Notes: a model not told the origin generated them from the letters alone. Shown: positions 9,184 to 17,298, counted from the first letter of the stretch. The stretch: DNA of 59,527 bases from an uncultured Bacteroides sp. (GCA_944321495.1 CALULP010000018.1:1-59527); one strand, 5' to 3'. Translations and numbers: made by a program.

Positions 9184-9304
9184 GTACCCTCGTTAGCAGG
9201 CTAACGTGTACCCTCGTTGGCGGGCTAACGCATACCCTCGTTGGCGGGCTAACGCATACCCTCGTTGCCGGGCTAACGCGTACCCTCGTTGCCGGGCTTT
9301 GTAT
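9184..9304. repeat. 24-bp tandem repeat array, five units, each a small hairpin
   Basis: Five direct copies of GTACCCTCGTTGGCGGGCTA plus ACGC, starting at 9184, 9208, 9232, 9256 and 9280. Each of the first four units contains a near-palindrome of the form CGTTAGC-AG-GCTAACG. The first unit is a perfect 7-bp palindrome; later units carry G-T pairs or mismatches; the last unit decays. No spacers separate units, so this is not CRISPR. It lies between the stop of the upstream permease (9325) and the ATPase start (9125). Confidence 0.85.
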
Positions 9305-9324
9305 ACCCCTCTAAATGGAGATCC

Positions 9325-10617
9325 TTACTCGTCCCTCAACGCCTCAGTAGGCGGAATGCGGCTGATGCGCCGTGCGGGGATGTACACGCCCGCCAGCACC
9401 ACCACGAGCAGAAGGAGGTAGACAAAGGCGGATACCGCCAGGAAGTGCAGCGGGAAGCTGTCCGTCCAGTAGGTTTCCGTAGGGTTAATCCATTCGTTGA
9501 CTGCCGCCAGCCCCTCGGACAGGGCGTATTGCAGGTAGATGAAGCAGCCTGCCAGCACGGCCACGGTGGTAAGCACCGCCCCTTCGCCCAGCAACAGGCC
9601 TACGATGCGCCGCGGCGTTGCGCCGAACGACAGCATCACGCCTATCTCCTCGCGGCGGGTGCGCGTCTGCAACCAGAAGGTACCCACCACGCCCAGGCAC
9701 AGGTTGACCAAGAAGAACACGGCCACCAGCAGGTTGCGGTGATAAATGGAGCCTACCTCACCGGCCTCCTGCTCCCAGATGAGCCGGGGATAGGGCGTGA
9801 GGTCGCGGGCGTAAAGGTTGCCGGCACGCACGTTGGCCAGCATCCAGGGCTGGAAGTCGTGCACAAAGCGCTCCATACTGACGCCCTCCTTGAGACGCAG
9901 CACGATGCGCATCTCAGCCGGAATGCTTTCCGCCAACTCGGACTCGAACATGGGCACGAAGCCGATGGGACTGGGCCGCCACGTGGTGCGGTAGCGAATG
10001 GTGCCCACCGCGCCAGCAATGGGGATATAAGTGGTATCGCCATCACCGCACTCCCAGAAACGTTTGCCGCGCGGGTCGTCGGTGTGGAAGAAAGTGCACA
10101 GCGTGCTCTCCGTCAGTACCAGCCGGAAGCCGGAAACATCGGACAGCTCCTCGGGCGAAGAACCTTTACAGGCTTGGAAGCCGTAGGTCTCGAAGAACTG
10201 CGTGTGGGGCAGATAGTTGATGATACACACATTCCTATCCACTGAATCGCCCTCGGCGGTATAGCTACTGGAGGCGTTGCCTTGCGAGCAGGGGAACGCG
10301 TAAGCATACACCGGCGTGCTCGACTCCACATCGGGGTGCTGGCGGACGCGCTGCACCAGGTTGAGGAAGGCATCGACCCGCCCGGCAGAGTCGGCTGCGG
10401 AAGGGTCGTAACCGGGAGCCTGCGGATGGAGCATATCCACCGACAGGAGGCAAAGTCTCTCGGGGTCGAAGCCCAGGGGCAGACGGCGGTCGTGGGTGAG
10501 CACCAGCACGGGGTCGAAAATGGCCCACGAGAGGATGCACACCACTATCAGTTCGGCAAGCAGCCAGCCGTTGCGCCGGCGGCGTGCCCAAAGGGTTTTG
10601 AATATCAGTTTAAACAT
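9325..10617 (-). CDS. MacB/FtsX-type ABC permease
   Basis: 430 aa. N-terminal membrane helix (about 18-40), periplasmic domain to about residue 285, then helices near 290-315, 335-365 and 395-415, ending PARRISRIPPTEALRDE. Coupling segment RREEIGVMLSFGATPRRIV near 318-336. It belongs to the same half of the family as the permease at 5107 (both have the short 'LAELIVV' style first helix and the ALRDE/ALHDE ending), while those at 7019 and 10780 form the other pair. This suggests the locus arose by duplication of a permease pair. Confidence 0.87.
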   Translation of the reverse strand: MFKLIFKTLWARRRRNGWLLAELIVVCILSWAIFDPVLVLTHDRRLPLGFDPERLCLLSVDMLHPQAPGYDPSAADSAGRVDAFLNLVQRVRQHPDVESSTPVYAYAFPCSQGNASSSYTAEGDSVDRNVCIINYLPHTQFFETYGFQACKGSSPEELSDVSGFRLVLTESTLCTFFHTDDPRGKRFWECGDGDTTYIPIAGAVGTIRYRTTWRPSPIGFVPMFESELAESIPAEMRIVLRLKEGVSMERFVHDFQPWMLANVRAGNLYARDLTPYPRLIWEQEAGEVGSIYHRNLLVAVFFLVNLCLGVVGTFWLQTRTRREEIGVMLSFGATPRRIVGLLLGEGAVLTTVAVLAGCFIYLQYALSEGLAAVNEWINPTETYWTDSFPLHFLAVSAFVYLLLLVVVLAGVYIPARRISRIPPTEALRDE

Positions 10618-10629
10618 GGTTGTTTTATT

Positions 10630-10790
10630 TTTTAGTTGACGAGGGAACCAGTTGACGAGTTGACAAGGGAACCAGTTAACGAGGGAACCAAGATACGAGG
10701 TTACTACTTTGGTATTTCATACAGAACCTTATCACCTTGTATCCTTGTCACCTTGTATCCTTGTCACCTTGTATCCTTGTTACCTTCTTT
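10630..10790. repeat. Octamer-type inverted repeat array between two permease genes
   Basis: The left part (about 10632-10702) has repeated GTTGACGAG, GGGAACCA and GACAAGG units. The right part (about 10730-10788) has repeated ATCACCTTGT / ATCCTTGT units. The parts are largely complementary. It has the same design as the array at 8321 but with different unit sequence. It runs up to the stop codon of the permease at 10780. Confidence 0.7.
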
Positions 10791-12093
10791 CATACAATGA
10801 ATAAACAATGGGCTTGCGCAAAGATAACCATGCCGGCACCAAGGCCGACAGCAGGTTGAGCAAGATACACACCAGCAGCGCGCAAAGGAACACCGCGGGG
10901 GCAAAGAGCATCTCGCCCGACACGTAGGCCTGCGCCCCTGCAGGGATGAGGGAAGCGTAGTCGTCGAGCAAGGTGAACACCCACGTGCGTCCGGCGTAGA
11001 GCATCAGCCAGGCAAAGAACAACCCCAGCACGCCACCCTGCAGGGTAAGCACGAGGTTCTCCCACATCACCTGCCCCAGCAGCGTCCGCCGCCCGGCGCC
11101 GAAGCTCTTGCGCACGCCCATCTCCGGCAGGCGGCTCTCCATGCGGCTGGCTATCATGCCGCTGAGGTTGAGCGCGGGCACCAGCAACAGGACGAGCACC
11201 ATCAGCCCCAGTTCGCGCACGATGGCCCACACGTCCACTTCCCGGTTGACATACCGCTGGAACACTTGCCGCGTGTGCGACGTAGGTTGTTGCCACACAT
11301 CCATCTTCCACTCACCCTCGTGCTCCAAGTTCAGGCGGCGCTGGATGTCGTGCACCTCCCGCTGCAACGCCTCGCCTTGGGCGGCGTCCTCCACCAGGTA
11401 GGTCACGGCAAACTGCCCCACGTAGGGGAACTGGGGCGTGAGCGGTTCATCGTAGCCCGGCACCACGGTGTAGGGCAAGTAGAGCTGCGCGTAGGAACTG
11501 CGGGTGAGGTAGCTGCCGCTGCGCACCACGCCTGCCACGCGGAAAGGCATGAAGTTCAGGCTGAACGTGCGCCCCACCACCTGCTCCACCGTGCCGAAGA
11601 GGCGGCGCGCCAAATCATCGGTGATGACCGCCGCGTGGATGCCGCTGGCCAGATCGGACTCGGTGAAAGGCTTGCCCTCGAGGAAGCGGAAGGCGTAGAT
11701 GCGGAAGAAGGCGGGGTCCGTCAGCTTGGTCACGGGGTGGAAGTCCCCCGTGCGGTCGGCGGGCTGGATGTAGCAGTTCTCGGCAAAGTCGGCCTGCAGG
11801 TCGGCAGATGCCACCCGGGCATTCTCCACGCCCAGCGCCCAGTCCTGCAACGCCTGGTAGGACAGGCTGGCCTGGTAAGTATGCCGTTCGGTGCCGAAGC
11901 TGGCGGAAGCAATCCGGTACGTGTGAAAGCGGTTCACCTCGGGATAGACGGGCGCCAGCTTCACGTAGTAGATGACCGCCATAATGGTGGTCATGCCGAC
12001 GGCAAGCCCCGTGCCCACGATGTAGAGGGCACTGAACAGGCGGTTCTGCCGCAGCAGCGCCCAGGCTTGCTTAATGTAAGTCTTGATTCTCAT
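10780..12093 (-). CDS. MacB/FtsX-type ABC permease
   Basis: 437 aa. First membrane helix about 20-42, periplasmic MacB_PCD-like domain with YRIASASFGTERHTYQ, FLEGKPFTESDLASG and AVITDDLARRLFG, then helices from about 295. Coupling segment ESRLPEMGVRKSFGAGRRTL near 325-345. It is close in plan to the permease at 7019. First permease after the adaptor gene in the operon; the two are separated by 685 bp of repeats. The C-terminal end (SLYERR) is shorter and less typical than in its paralogues. Confidence 0.87.
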   Translation of the reverse strand: MRIKTYIKQAWALLRQNRLFSALYIVGTGLAVGMTTIMAVIYYVKLAPVYPEVNRFHTYRIASASFGTERHTYQASLSYQALQDWALGVENARVASADLQADFAENCYIQPADRTGDFHPVTKLTDPAFFRIYAFRFLEGKPFTESDLASGIHAAVITDDLARRLFGTVEQVVGRTFSLNFMPFRVAGVVRSGSYLTRSSYAQLYLPYTVVPGYDEPLTPQFPYVGQFAVTYLVEDAAQGEALQREVHDIQRRLNLEHEGEWKMDVWQQPTSHTRQVFQRYVNREVDVWAIVRELGLMVLVLLLVPALNLSGMIASRMESRLPEMGVRKSFGAGRRTLLGQVMWENLVLTLQGGVLGLFFAWLMLYAGRTWVFTLLDDYASLIPAGAQAYVSGEMLFAPAVFLCALLVCILLNLLSALVPAWLSLRKPIVYSLYERR

Positions 12094-12123
12094 AAATCTT
12101 TATTTTATGTAAATTTCCTTGCA

Positions 12124-12771
12124 CTTTTTCTTTCGCTTGTCCGAAAGAAAAAGATGCCAAAAAGAAAGGACCCCGGCGGTGCCCGGCGGGCTACTCCGGA
12201 CAGTTTTCAGCCTAAGTGGCAGAAACTCGCTTCGCTCAAACAGTCTGCCCCTTTTTACGGCTGAAAACCGTCCTCCGCTTTACGCCCGCCGGTCAATGCC
12301 GGAGAGCCATGCGGCGTTGGACGCAGACTTTTCGGCTGAGATATGTAGCACGCAAAGGTATATCAAGATGCAGCAGTAACTGAATTCTCCTCCTCCTGGG
12401 AGGAGGAGTACCCGAAGGGGGAGGTGGTAGATAAATTCTATAAATAGCAATAGGTTATTAAGACCTACCACCCCGTCACTTTGTGCCACCCCTCCTCCCA
12501 GGAGGAGGGGAATCCGCATTAAGTCATATTTGACACAACTACGCGCCACATCTTCCAGCCGGAAAGTCTGCTGTCCTCTGCCGGATGGCCGCGCCTAAGC
12601 GGAGGGGCGTAAAGCGGAGAGTGCCTGTTTTGCGTGAAGAACGGCAGACTGTCTGAGCGAAGCGAGTTTCTGCCGTTTAGTAAAACAGGTGCCCGGAGTA
12701 GCCCCGGAGATTCAGCGCTTGACCTTTTTCTTTTGGTATCTTTTCTTTTTGTGTCAAGACAAAAAGAAAAG
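12124..12771 (-). repeat. Composite hairpin element, copy 3, with a complete MITE inside
   Basis: Fills the adaptor-permease gap. B hairpin 12124-12134/12143-12153, 30 nt before the permease start at 12093. B-half outer stem 12203-12212/12259-12268, ten perfect pairs. A-half outer stem 12624-12631/12682-12689, extended by a G-T and a C-G pair so that it also encloses exactly 46 nt. A hairpin 12740-12752/12759-12771, 7 nt past the adaptor stop codon. A separate palindromic element sits at 12380-12520 between the halves. Confidence 0.88.
12380..12520. mobile_element. MITE-like palindromic element (CCTCCTCC family), copy 1
   Basis: About 140 bp with imperfect inverted arms of about 55 nt. Left arm runs from AACTGAATTCTCC through GGGAGGAGGAG to GGGGAGGTGGTAG; right arm from ACCTACCACCCC to CCAGGAGGAGGGGAATCCGC. 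A longer copy is at 40095-40273 and an internally deleted one at 6648-6690. No coding capacity. The arms would fold into one long hairpin. Confidence 0.7.
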
Positions 12772-12778
12772 TACACTA

Positions 12779-14029
12779 TCACATCTTTACCTTCAACTTA
12801 CTCTTATTCTTATACCGACTCATGTCGCTCACCACCACCTGGTCGCCCGGCTCGAGGCCGCTCACCACCTCGACGTACTCGAAGTTGGAGTCGCCCAGCT
12901 GCACCTTGCGTTTCTGCAACTCGCCTTCACTGCTGCGGACGAAGAGGTCGTACTCGCCGCGCCCCACGTAGTAGGATGCGTTGGCCAGGCGGAGCACATC
13001 TTCCTTCACGGCGTTCATCACGTAGACGTCGGTCTTGAGGCCCGAGCGCAGGCGGCGGTTGCTGTCGTCCTGCAGCTGCACGGTGAAGGCGATGACGCCG
13101 TTCTTGGACAGCGGCGTCACGCTGCTCACTACGCCTTCCAGCTTCTCGCTGCCAATCTTCACGATGGCCTTGCCGCCGGCTGCCACGCGGTCGCCGTAGG
13201 TATCGGCAATCTCACCCTCCACCTTGAAGTGGCTCAGGTCGGAGATGATGGCTATCTGCTCGCCTTGCGCCACCTGCACGCCTATCTGGTCGTTGATGTA
13301 GGTAAGGATGGCCTTCCTTGGCGAGCGCACCTGCGCGTCGTCCAACGTGCGCTTCATCTCGGCAAGGCCCTTGCGGAAGATGCTGAAGTCCAACTCCTGC
13401 ACCTTGTATTCGGCGGCGAGCACCTGCTGTTCGTTTTCGTACTGTTGGCGCAGCTGCTCCAGTTCGAGCTGTGCCACGTTCACGCTCAGTTCCGCCTGGC
13501 GCACCTTATCGGTGGTTCCCGAGCCGATGCTGTCCAGGTAGCGTTCGTTGCGCAGCTCCACGCGCATGCGGTTCAGGGTCATTTCCTTCACCTTCACTTG
13601 CATGGCCAGGTCTTTCAAGGTGGTTTCATTGTTCACCTGCAGCTGTTGCAGCTTGTAACCGCGCATCTGCTCCTCGTCCAGCAGCTTGCGGTACTCGGTC
13701 TCGGTGCTTTGCAGGTCCAGCTTGAGGATGGGGGTGCCCACGTCCACGCTGTCGCCGCCCTTGCGGTACACCTCGAGGATGCGGGTGTTGATGGGTGAGT
13801 TGATGATTTCCTCGAAAGCCGGCACCACCTTGCCCGAGGCGCTGACGCTGACCTCGATGGTGCCTTGGTCCACGGTGGAGAACACGAGGTCCTTCTCCTT
13901 CACCCCGGTGCGCATCAGCGAGATGAGCACGCTCAGCACCACCACTCCCGCCACGCCGATGATGGCGTAACGGACGATTTTCTTGTTGCGTTCCTTCCGG
14001 CGCACTTCTTTGGGAATTTCTCTGTCCAT
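12779..14029 (-). CDS. HlyD/MacA-type periplasmic adaptor (membrane fusion protein)
   Basis: 416 aa, membrane-anchored by one helix (about 20-40), with a lipoyl/barrel-sandwich half (about 50-90), a long alpha-helical coiled-coil hairpin (about 95-220; QLELEQLRQQYENEQQ), second lipoyl half, beta-barrel (VEGEIADTYGDRVAAG near 265) and a C-terminal membrane-proximal domain. In such exporters the adaptor bridges the inner-membrane permeases to an outer-membrane TolC-like channel; no TolC gene is in the window. It is the first gene of the export operon, preceded by a sigma-54-type promoter. Confidence 0.9.
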   Translation of the reverse strand: MDREIPKEVRRKERNKKIVRYAIIGVAGVVVLSVLISLMRTGVKEKDLVFSTVDQGTIEVSVSASGKVVPAFEEIINSPINTRILEVYRKGGDSVDVGTPILKLDLQSTETEYRKLLDEEQMRGYKLQQLQVNNETTLKDLAMQVKVKEMTLNRMRVELRNERYLDSIGSGTTDKVRQAELSVNVAQLELEQLRQQYENEQQVLAAEYKVQELDFSIFRKGLAEMKRTLDDAQVRSPRKAILTYINDQIGVQVAQGEQIAIISDLSHFKVEGEIADTYGDRVAAGGKAIVKIGSEKLEGVVSSVTPLSKNGVIAFTVQLQDDSNRRLRSGLKTDVYVMNAVKEDVLRLANASYYVGRGEYDLFVRSSEGELQKRKVQLGDSNFEYVEVVSGLEPGDQVVVSDMSRYKNKSKLKVKM

Positions 14030-14084
14030 ATATACCTTATTTATACTGTTGTTTACGGGTTCATGACATCTTCGCCCTTTCCTC

Positions 14085-14103
14085 TTGCCAAATCTGTGCC
14101 AAA
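14085..14103 (-). promoter_or_regulatory. Sigma-54-type promoter of the export operon
   Basis: On the minus strand the sequence reads TTGGCACAGATTTGGCA. It has the invariant -24 GG (14099-14100) and -12 GC (14087-14088) separated by exactly 10 nt, and matches TGGCAC at the -24 box. The predicted transcript start is near 14075, giving a leader of about 45 nt to the adaptor ATG at 14029. An enhancer-binding regulator would be needed; none is in the window. Confidence 0.6.
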
Positions 14104-14133
14104 AACATAACCCGCTGTGTGCAAAGGAGTAAG

Positions 14134-14168
14134 CAAAAACAGGGGTGTCCGTTTTCGGACACCCCTGT
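14134..14168 (-). terminator. Intrinsic terminator after the glucosaminidase gene
   Basis: A perfect 13-bp stem (14139-14151 with 14156-14168, ACAGGGGTGTCCG) with a 4-nt loop is followed on the minus strand by TTTTT. It lies 52 bp past the stop codon of the gene at 14220. A second, weaker palindrome of TCGGA/TCCGA lies next to it. Because it sits 40-70 bp upstream of the sigma-54 promoter, a double role as enhancer site cannot be excluded. Confidence 0.8.
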
Positions 14169-14219
14169 ACATTTTCGGATAGTTTTCCGATGAGGATAAT
14201 TTTTTAGACGCGCCTAAAG

Positions 14220-15140
14220 TTACCTCAGCTTCAGGCGGTCGCCCACCTCGGGGATGTAGTCGCCGTCCTTTTTGTTCATATTGTAGAGGTTCTTCAGGCG
14301 GATGCCGTACATCTGCGAGATGGAGTGCATGGAGTCGCCGTCCCTCACGATGTATTCCTTGTGGGGTTTCATCGCCTTTTTGTTCTTCTTCTTCAGGTAG
14401 ATGATGTCGCCCGGCTCCAGCGTGTAGTCCTTGTGCAGGTCGTTGTACTTCACCAGCTTCTTCCAGCTGATGTCAAACTCGCCGCCCAGCAGGCGGAAGT
14501 TGTCGCCCTCGCGCGCCACCACGTAGGCCAGGCCGTTGGCAATGTACACGGGGTGTGGGTTCACCAGCCAGGGTTTCTTCTTGATGAGCTTTTCCCAGCG
14601 GCGTGCCTCGCGCTTGCTCATGCCCTTGCTGTCATATTTATACAGGTCGTAGTCTTCGATGATGGTAATCAGGCGGTTGGCATACGAGCGGTCGGTGGCG
14701 TAGCCCGCTTTTTTCAGTCCGCGCGCCCAGCCCTTGTAGTCGGTCTGCTTCAGCTTGAACAGGAAGGCGTAACGTGCCCCGCTGGCAAGGAACTTGGAGT
14801 GGTCCTCGTAAGAGTCCTCCACCTTGCGGTAGGCGCGGAAGCATTCGCCCCGGGCGTCGTCATCATAGTACACCTTGCGCCCGCGCCACGTGTTGTGGCA
14901 CTTGATGCCGAAGTGGTTGTTGCTCCGCTTCGCCAGCGTGCTTTGTCCCGCGCCGCTCTCCAGCAAGCCCTGCGCCAGCGTGATGCTGGCAGGAATCTTG
15001 TACTTCTTCATCTGCTCCACGGCGAGGGGGGCATATTTCCGGATGTATTCGTTGTACCGGGCGTTCCGGCGCTGCGCCTGCACCGGCACAAGCCACAAGA
15101 GGAGGGCCGCCCAAACCAGCAGCCTGTACGTTTGCTTCAT
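14220..15140 (-). CDS. Secreted glucosaminidase (GH73-like) with two LysM domains
   Basis: 306 aa. N-terminal signal peptide (about 1-22, ending VQAQ). Glucosaminidase domain at about 30-170, with ITLAQGLLESGAGQS carrying the catalytic Glu and SNNHFGIKCH as family mark. Two LysM peptidoglycan-binding modules at about 205-255 (AYVVAREGDNFRLLG) and 262-306 (YIVRDGDSMHSISQMYGI). It should cleave glycan strands of peptidoglycan in the periplasm during growth or division. A TTTG-N20-GACTTTTG promoter lies at 15168-15199 on this strand. Confidence 0.92.
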   Translation of the reverse strand: MKQTYRLLVWAALLLWLVPVQAQRRNARYNEYIRKYAPLAVEQMKKYKIPASITLAQGLLESGAGQSTLAKRSNNHFGIKCHNTWRGRKVYYDDDARGECFRAYRKVEDSYEDHSKFLASGARYAFLFKLKQTDYKGWARGLKKAGYATDRSYANRLITIIEDYDLYKYDSKGMSKREARRWEKLIKKKPWLVNPHPVYIANGLAYVVAREGDNFRLLGGEFDISWKKLVKYNDLHKDYTLEPGDIIYLKKKNKKAMKPHKEYIVRDGDSMHSISQMYGIRLKNLYNMNKKDGDYIPEVGDRLKLR

Positions 15141-15167
15141 GTGTACACCATATTGTTAGTTCAGTTG

Positions 15168-15199
15168 CAAAAGTCTGCAAAAGAATCGAGAAAAGCAAA
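15168..15199 (-). promoter_or_regulatory. Bacteroidetes housekeeping-type promoter of the glucosaminidase gene
   Basis: Minus strand: TTTG (15196-15199), 20-nt spacer, GACTTTTG (15168-15175), one mismatch from TAnnTTTG. The start codon is 27 nt further on. Confidence 0.45.
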
Positions 15200-15216
15200 A
15201 CATTCTATGAGGATTT

Positions 15217-15330
15217 AAGGGACAAGGATACAAGGGGACAAGGAAACGAGGGGACGAGGGGGATGTATCAAACCGTCAGTCAAAACGCTAACTTAATCCG
15301 TGAAATCCGCGTAATTCGCGCCTAAAAAAC
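15217..15330. repeat. Single-arm octamer repeats and an AATCCGCG-family fragment
   Basis: Positions 15217-15266 hold about six GGGACAAGG/GGATACAAG units with no complementary arm. Positions 15292-15327 hold TTAATCCGTGAAATCCGCG followed by TAATTCGCGCCTAA, one arm of the hairpin family seen complete at 30520-30592. The latter overlaps the 3' end of the sigma factor gene by a few bases, which gives that gene its stop codon. Confidence 0.6.
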
Positions 15331-15903
15331 CAGACGGAGTTCCAACAGCAGCAGCGCGAGGGGGAAATACTCTTTCAGTTCTTCCCTCAGCAGTTGCATG
15401 GCCTTCCGGATGCGGTACTCCGCCGTGCGGGGCGATACGCCCAGTTGCTTCCCTATCTCGTCATAGGTCATGTTGCGGAAGCGGTTCAGGACGAAAGCCT
15501 CCCGGTACGTGGGCGGAAGCTGGGCGACAGCCTCCCGGATGTGGCGGCTCAGGTCGTTCAGCAGGCAGACGTCCACGTCTTCCAGCAACGCCGTTGTCCT
15601 TTTATAATAGGCCTCATGCGCCTGTTGCCTGAGCTCGTCGTCCTTTATCCGGCTCATGGCGCGGTGGTAGACGGCAGAGAAGAGGTAGGACTTGGCCGAC
15701 TGCACGCCCTCCAGCATCTCCCTTTTCTCCCACAGCCACAGCATGGTGTCCTGCACCACTTCCTTCGCCTCTTCCGCGCCCGTGAAATGCTGGCAGTAGG
15801 CACACAGGACGGGGTAATACGACCGGAACAACCGGTCGAACGCCTTTTTATCCCCTTCCCGGATAGACTGAAGCAAAGATTCATCCAATGTTTGTGTCTT
15901 CAT
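15322..15903 (-). CDS. ECF-type RNA polymerase sigma factor
   Basis: 193 aa. Region 2 at about 20-90 (FDRLFRSYYPVLCAYCQHF, EVVQDTMLWLWEKR) and region 4 at about 125-180 (LPPTYREAFVLNRFRNMTYDEIG, then KQLGVSPRTAEYRIRKAM helix-turn-helix). I chose the ATG at 15903; the frame is open further up but that part is non-conserved. Two TATCTTTGCC boxes lie upstream on this strand (15942-15951 and 16008-16017). It is probably held by the FecR-type protein encoded next door, but that gene is divergent and not downstream as usual. Its C-terminal end (LLLELRLVF) is encoded partly by a repeat fragment. Confidence 0.9.
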   Translation of the reverse strand: MKTQTLDESLLQSIREGDKKAFDRLFRSYYPVLCAYCQHFTGAEEAKEVVQDTMLWLWEKREMLEGVQSAKSYLFSAVYHRAMSRIKDDELRQQAHEAYYKRTTALLEDVDVCLLNDLSRHIREAVAQLPPTYREAFVLNRFRNMTYDEIGKQLGVSPRTAEYRIRKAMQLLREELKEYFPLALLLLELRLVF

Positions 15904-15941
15904 AAAGCTGCGCCTGTGTTTTCTTCCGTTACCTTTTCTTG

Positions 15942-16017
15942 GGCAAAGATAATGCAAACGAGCGCAATGAAAACCTGTTTTCAAATTGCCGAGTGCAACT
16001 TATCTTAGGCAAAGATA
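15942..16017 (-). promoter_or_regulatory. Two tandem TATCTTTGCC boxes upstream of the sigma gene
   Basis: Identical 10-nt matches to the -7 box TAnnTTTG occur at 15942-15951 and 16008-16017 on the minus strand, 66 bp apart. Neither has a clean TTTG at the -33 position. The rest of the 303-bp gap to the FecR gene (to 16206) is AT-rich; a third CAAAGGTA (TACCTTTG on minus) lies at 16195-16202. Confidence 0.4.
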
Positions 16018-16206
16018 GTATTTTTTCGTATAAATACCTTAATAAAATTAAAAATTTCCCCTAGACTTTAGGGAAAAGCCGTTTTCGACCGCCTAATATA
16101 TAAAAGGCTCAAAAAAAGGTAAAAAGTTTATTCAGCCGGGGCAGGAATCCCACAAGGAAAGCCTGTTTCCCGGAGTTTTCAGGTTTAACCATGCAAAGGT
16201 ACAAAA

Positions 16207-17229
16207 ATGACAGGAGAAAACGAAGAAAAAGACATAGCAAATCTCTTGCTCCGATATTGCGGGGGTGAGACGGCGGAGGCAGAAACCCGCCGCGTGGAAG
16301 CGTGGATGGCAGCAAGGGAGGAAAACCGCGGAACCGCCACGAGGATGTGCGCGTTGATGATGGCGGCAGACATTTCCGCACACGTTTCGGCAATGGACAC
16401 GGAACGTGCATTGAAGCAGGCCCACCGCCGGATGGACAGCCGCAGGTGGCCCAGGCTTCGCCGATGGGCACGTGCCCTGCAAAGGACGGCCACATTTTTA
16501 CTGATACCGATAATAGCGATAGCATCCTTGAAGGTTTTCAATAGGGACAAAGTAGAAAATAGGATGCTGGAGTTCAAAACGGCCCCGGGGACAACAGCTT
16601 CCGCCGAGTTGCCGGATGGCACCGGGGTCGTTCTGAACTCTTCCTCCACCCTCCGTTACCCCGCCCGTTTCGACGGCGGCGAGCGCAGGGTGGAACTGAC
16701 GGGCGAGGCGTTCTTCTCTGTGGTGAAGGACGGCGAGCCTTTCATCGTGGACCTGGCGGGAGGTTCCTCCATACGGGTGTACGGCACGGAGTTCAACGTG
16801 TCGGCCGAGCCGGACGGGGACGAAGTCAGCGCCACGCTGGTCAAGGGAGAGATAGGCTTCTCGTACCGGGAGAAGGGGCAACAGAAAGAGTGGAGGATGC
16901 ACCCGGGCGAAAAGTTAGTGTACGACAAAGCCGGACAGTCCGTATCCCTGTCATCCGCCGACATCGAGGTGGAAACCAGTTGGATAGACGGGCGGCTGAT
17001 ATTCAAGGACACGCCTTTCGAGGAGGTGTTAAAGAAGTTGGGTAAGCGGTATAACGTGGAGTTCGTGCTGAAGAACCGCCGTTTGAAGCACGACTCCTTT
17101 ACCGCTAACTTCGGGCAGCAACGCCTGGAGCGCATTTTGGAATATTTCCGGGTGGCGTCCGGCATACGCTTCAAGTATGTGGACAACGCCGGGGAAAATA
17201 CAGAGAGACAAGTTATCGAGGTTTATTAA
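16207..17229 (+). CDS. FecR-family anti-sigma factor
   Basis: 340 aa, single-pass inner-membrane protein. An N-terminal cytoplasmic anti-sigma part (1-85), a membrane helix at about 88-106 (LQRTATFLLIPIIAIASL), a FecR domain at about 115-220 (KTAPGTTASAELPDGTGVVLNS, then GEAFFSVVKDGEPFIV) and a DUF4974 C-terminal domain at about 255-340 (LIFKDTPFEEVLKKLGKRYNVEF). DUF4974 resembles the STN domain and contacts the receptor. It should relay a signal from the SusC-like receptor at 17367 to the sigma factor at 15322. It is co-directional with the PUL genes, 137 bp upstream of susC. Confidence 0.93.
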   Translation: MTGENEEKDIANLLLRYCGGETAEAETRRVEAWMAAREENRGTATRMCALMMAADISAHVSAMDTERALKQAHRRMDSRRWPRLRRWARALQRTATFLLIPIIAIASLKVFNRDKVENRMLEFKTAPGTTASAELPDGTGVVLNSSSTLRYPARFDGGERRVELTGEAFFSVVKDGEPFIVDLAGGSSIRVYGTEFNVSAEPDGDEVSATLVKGEIGFSYREKGQQKEWRMHPGEKLVYDKAGQSVSLSSADIEVETSWIDGRLIFKDTPFEEVLKKLGKRYNVEFVLKNRRLKHDSFTANFGQQRLERILEYFRVASGIRFKYVDNAGENTERQVIEVY

Positions 17230-17298
17230 CACAAAGAACAACTTAAAAAACAAATGCCATGAAACCGGACAGTACGTAACCCAAAAGCAAAGAAACAC

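Noticed and set aside
9184..9304. CRISPR array
   Set aside because: The units are directly abutting 24-mers without unique spacers, and no cas genes are in the window.
14139..14168. Palindrome as an enhancer site only
   Set aside because: The T run on the minus strand and the position just past the glucosaminidase stop fit an intrinsic terminator better; the enhancer role is kept only as a secondary idea.
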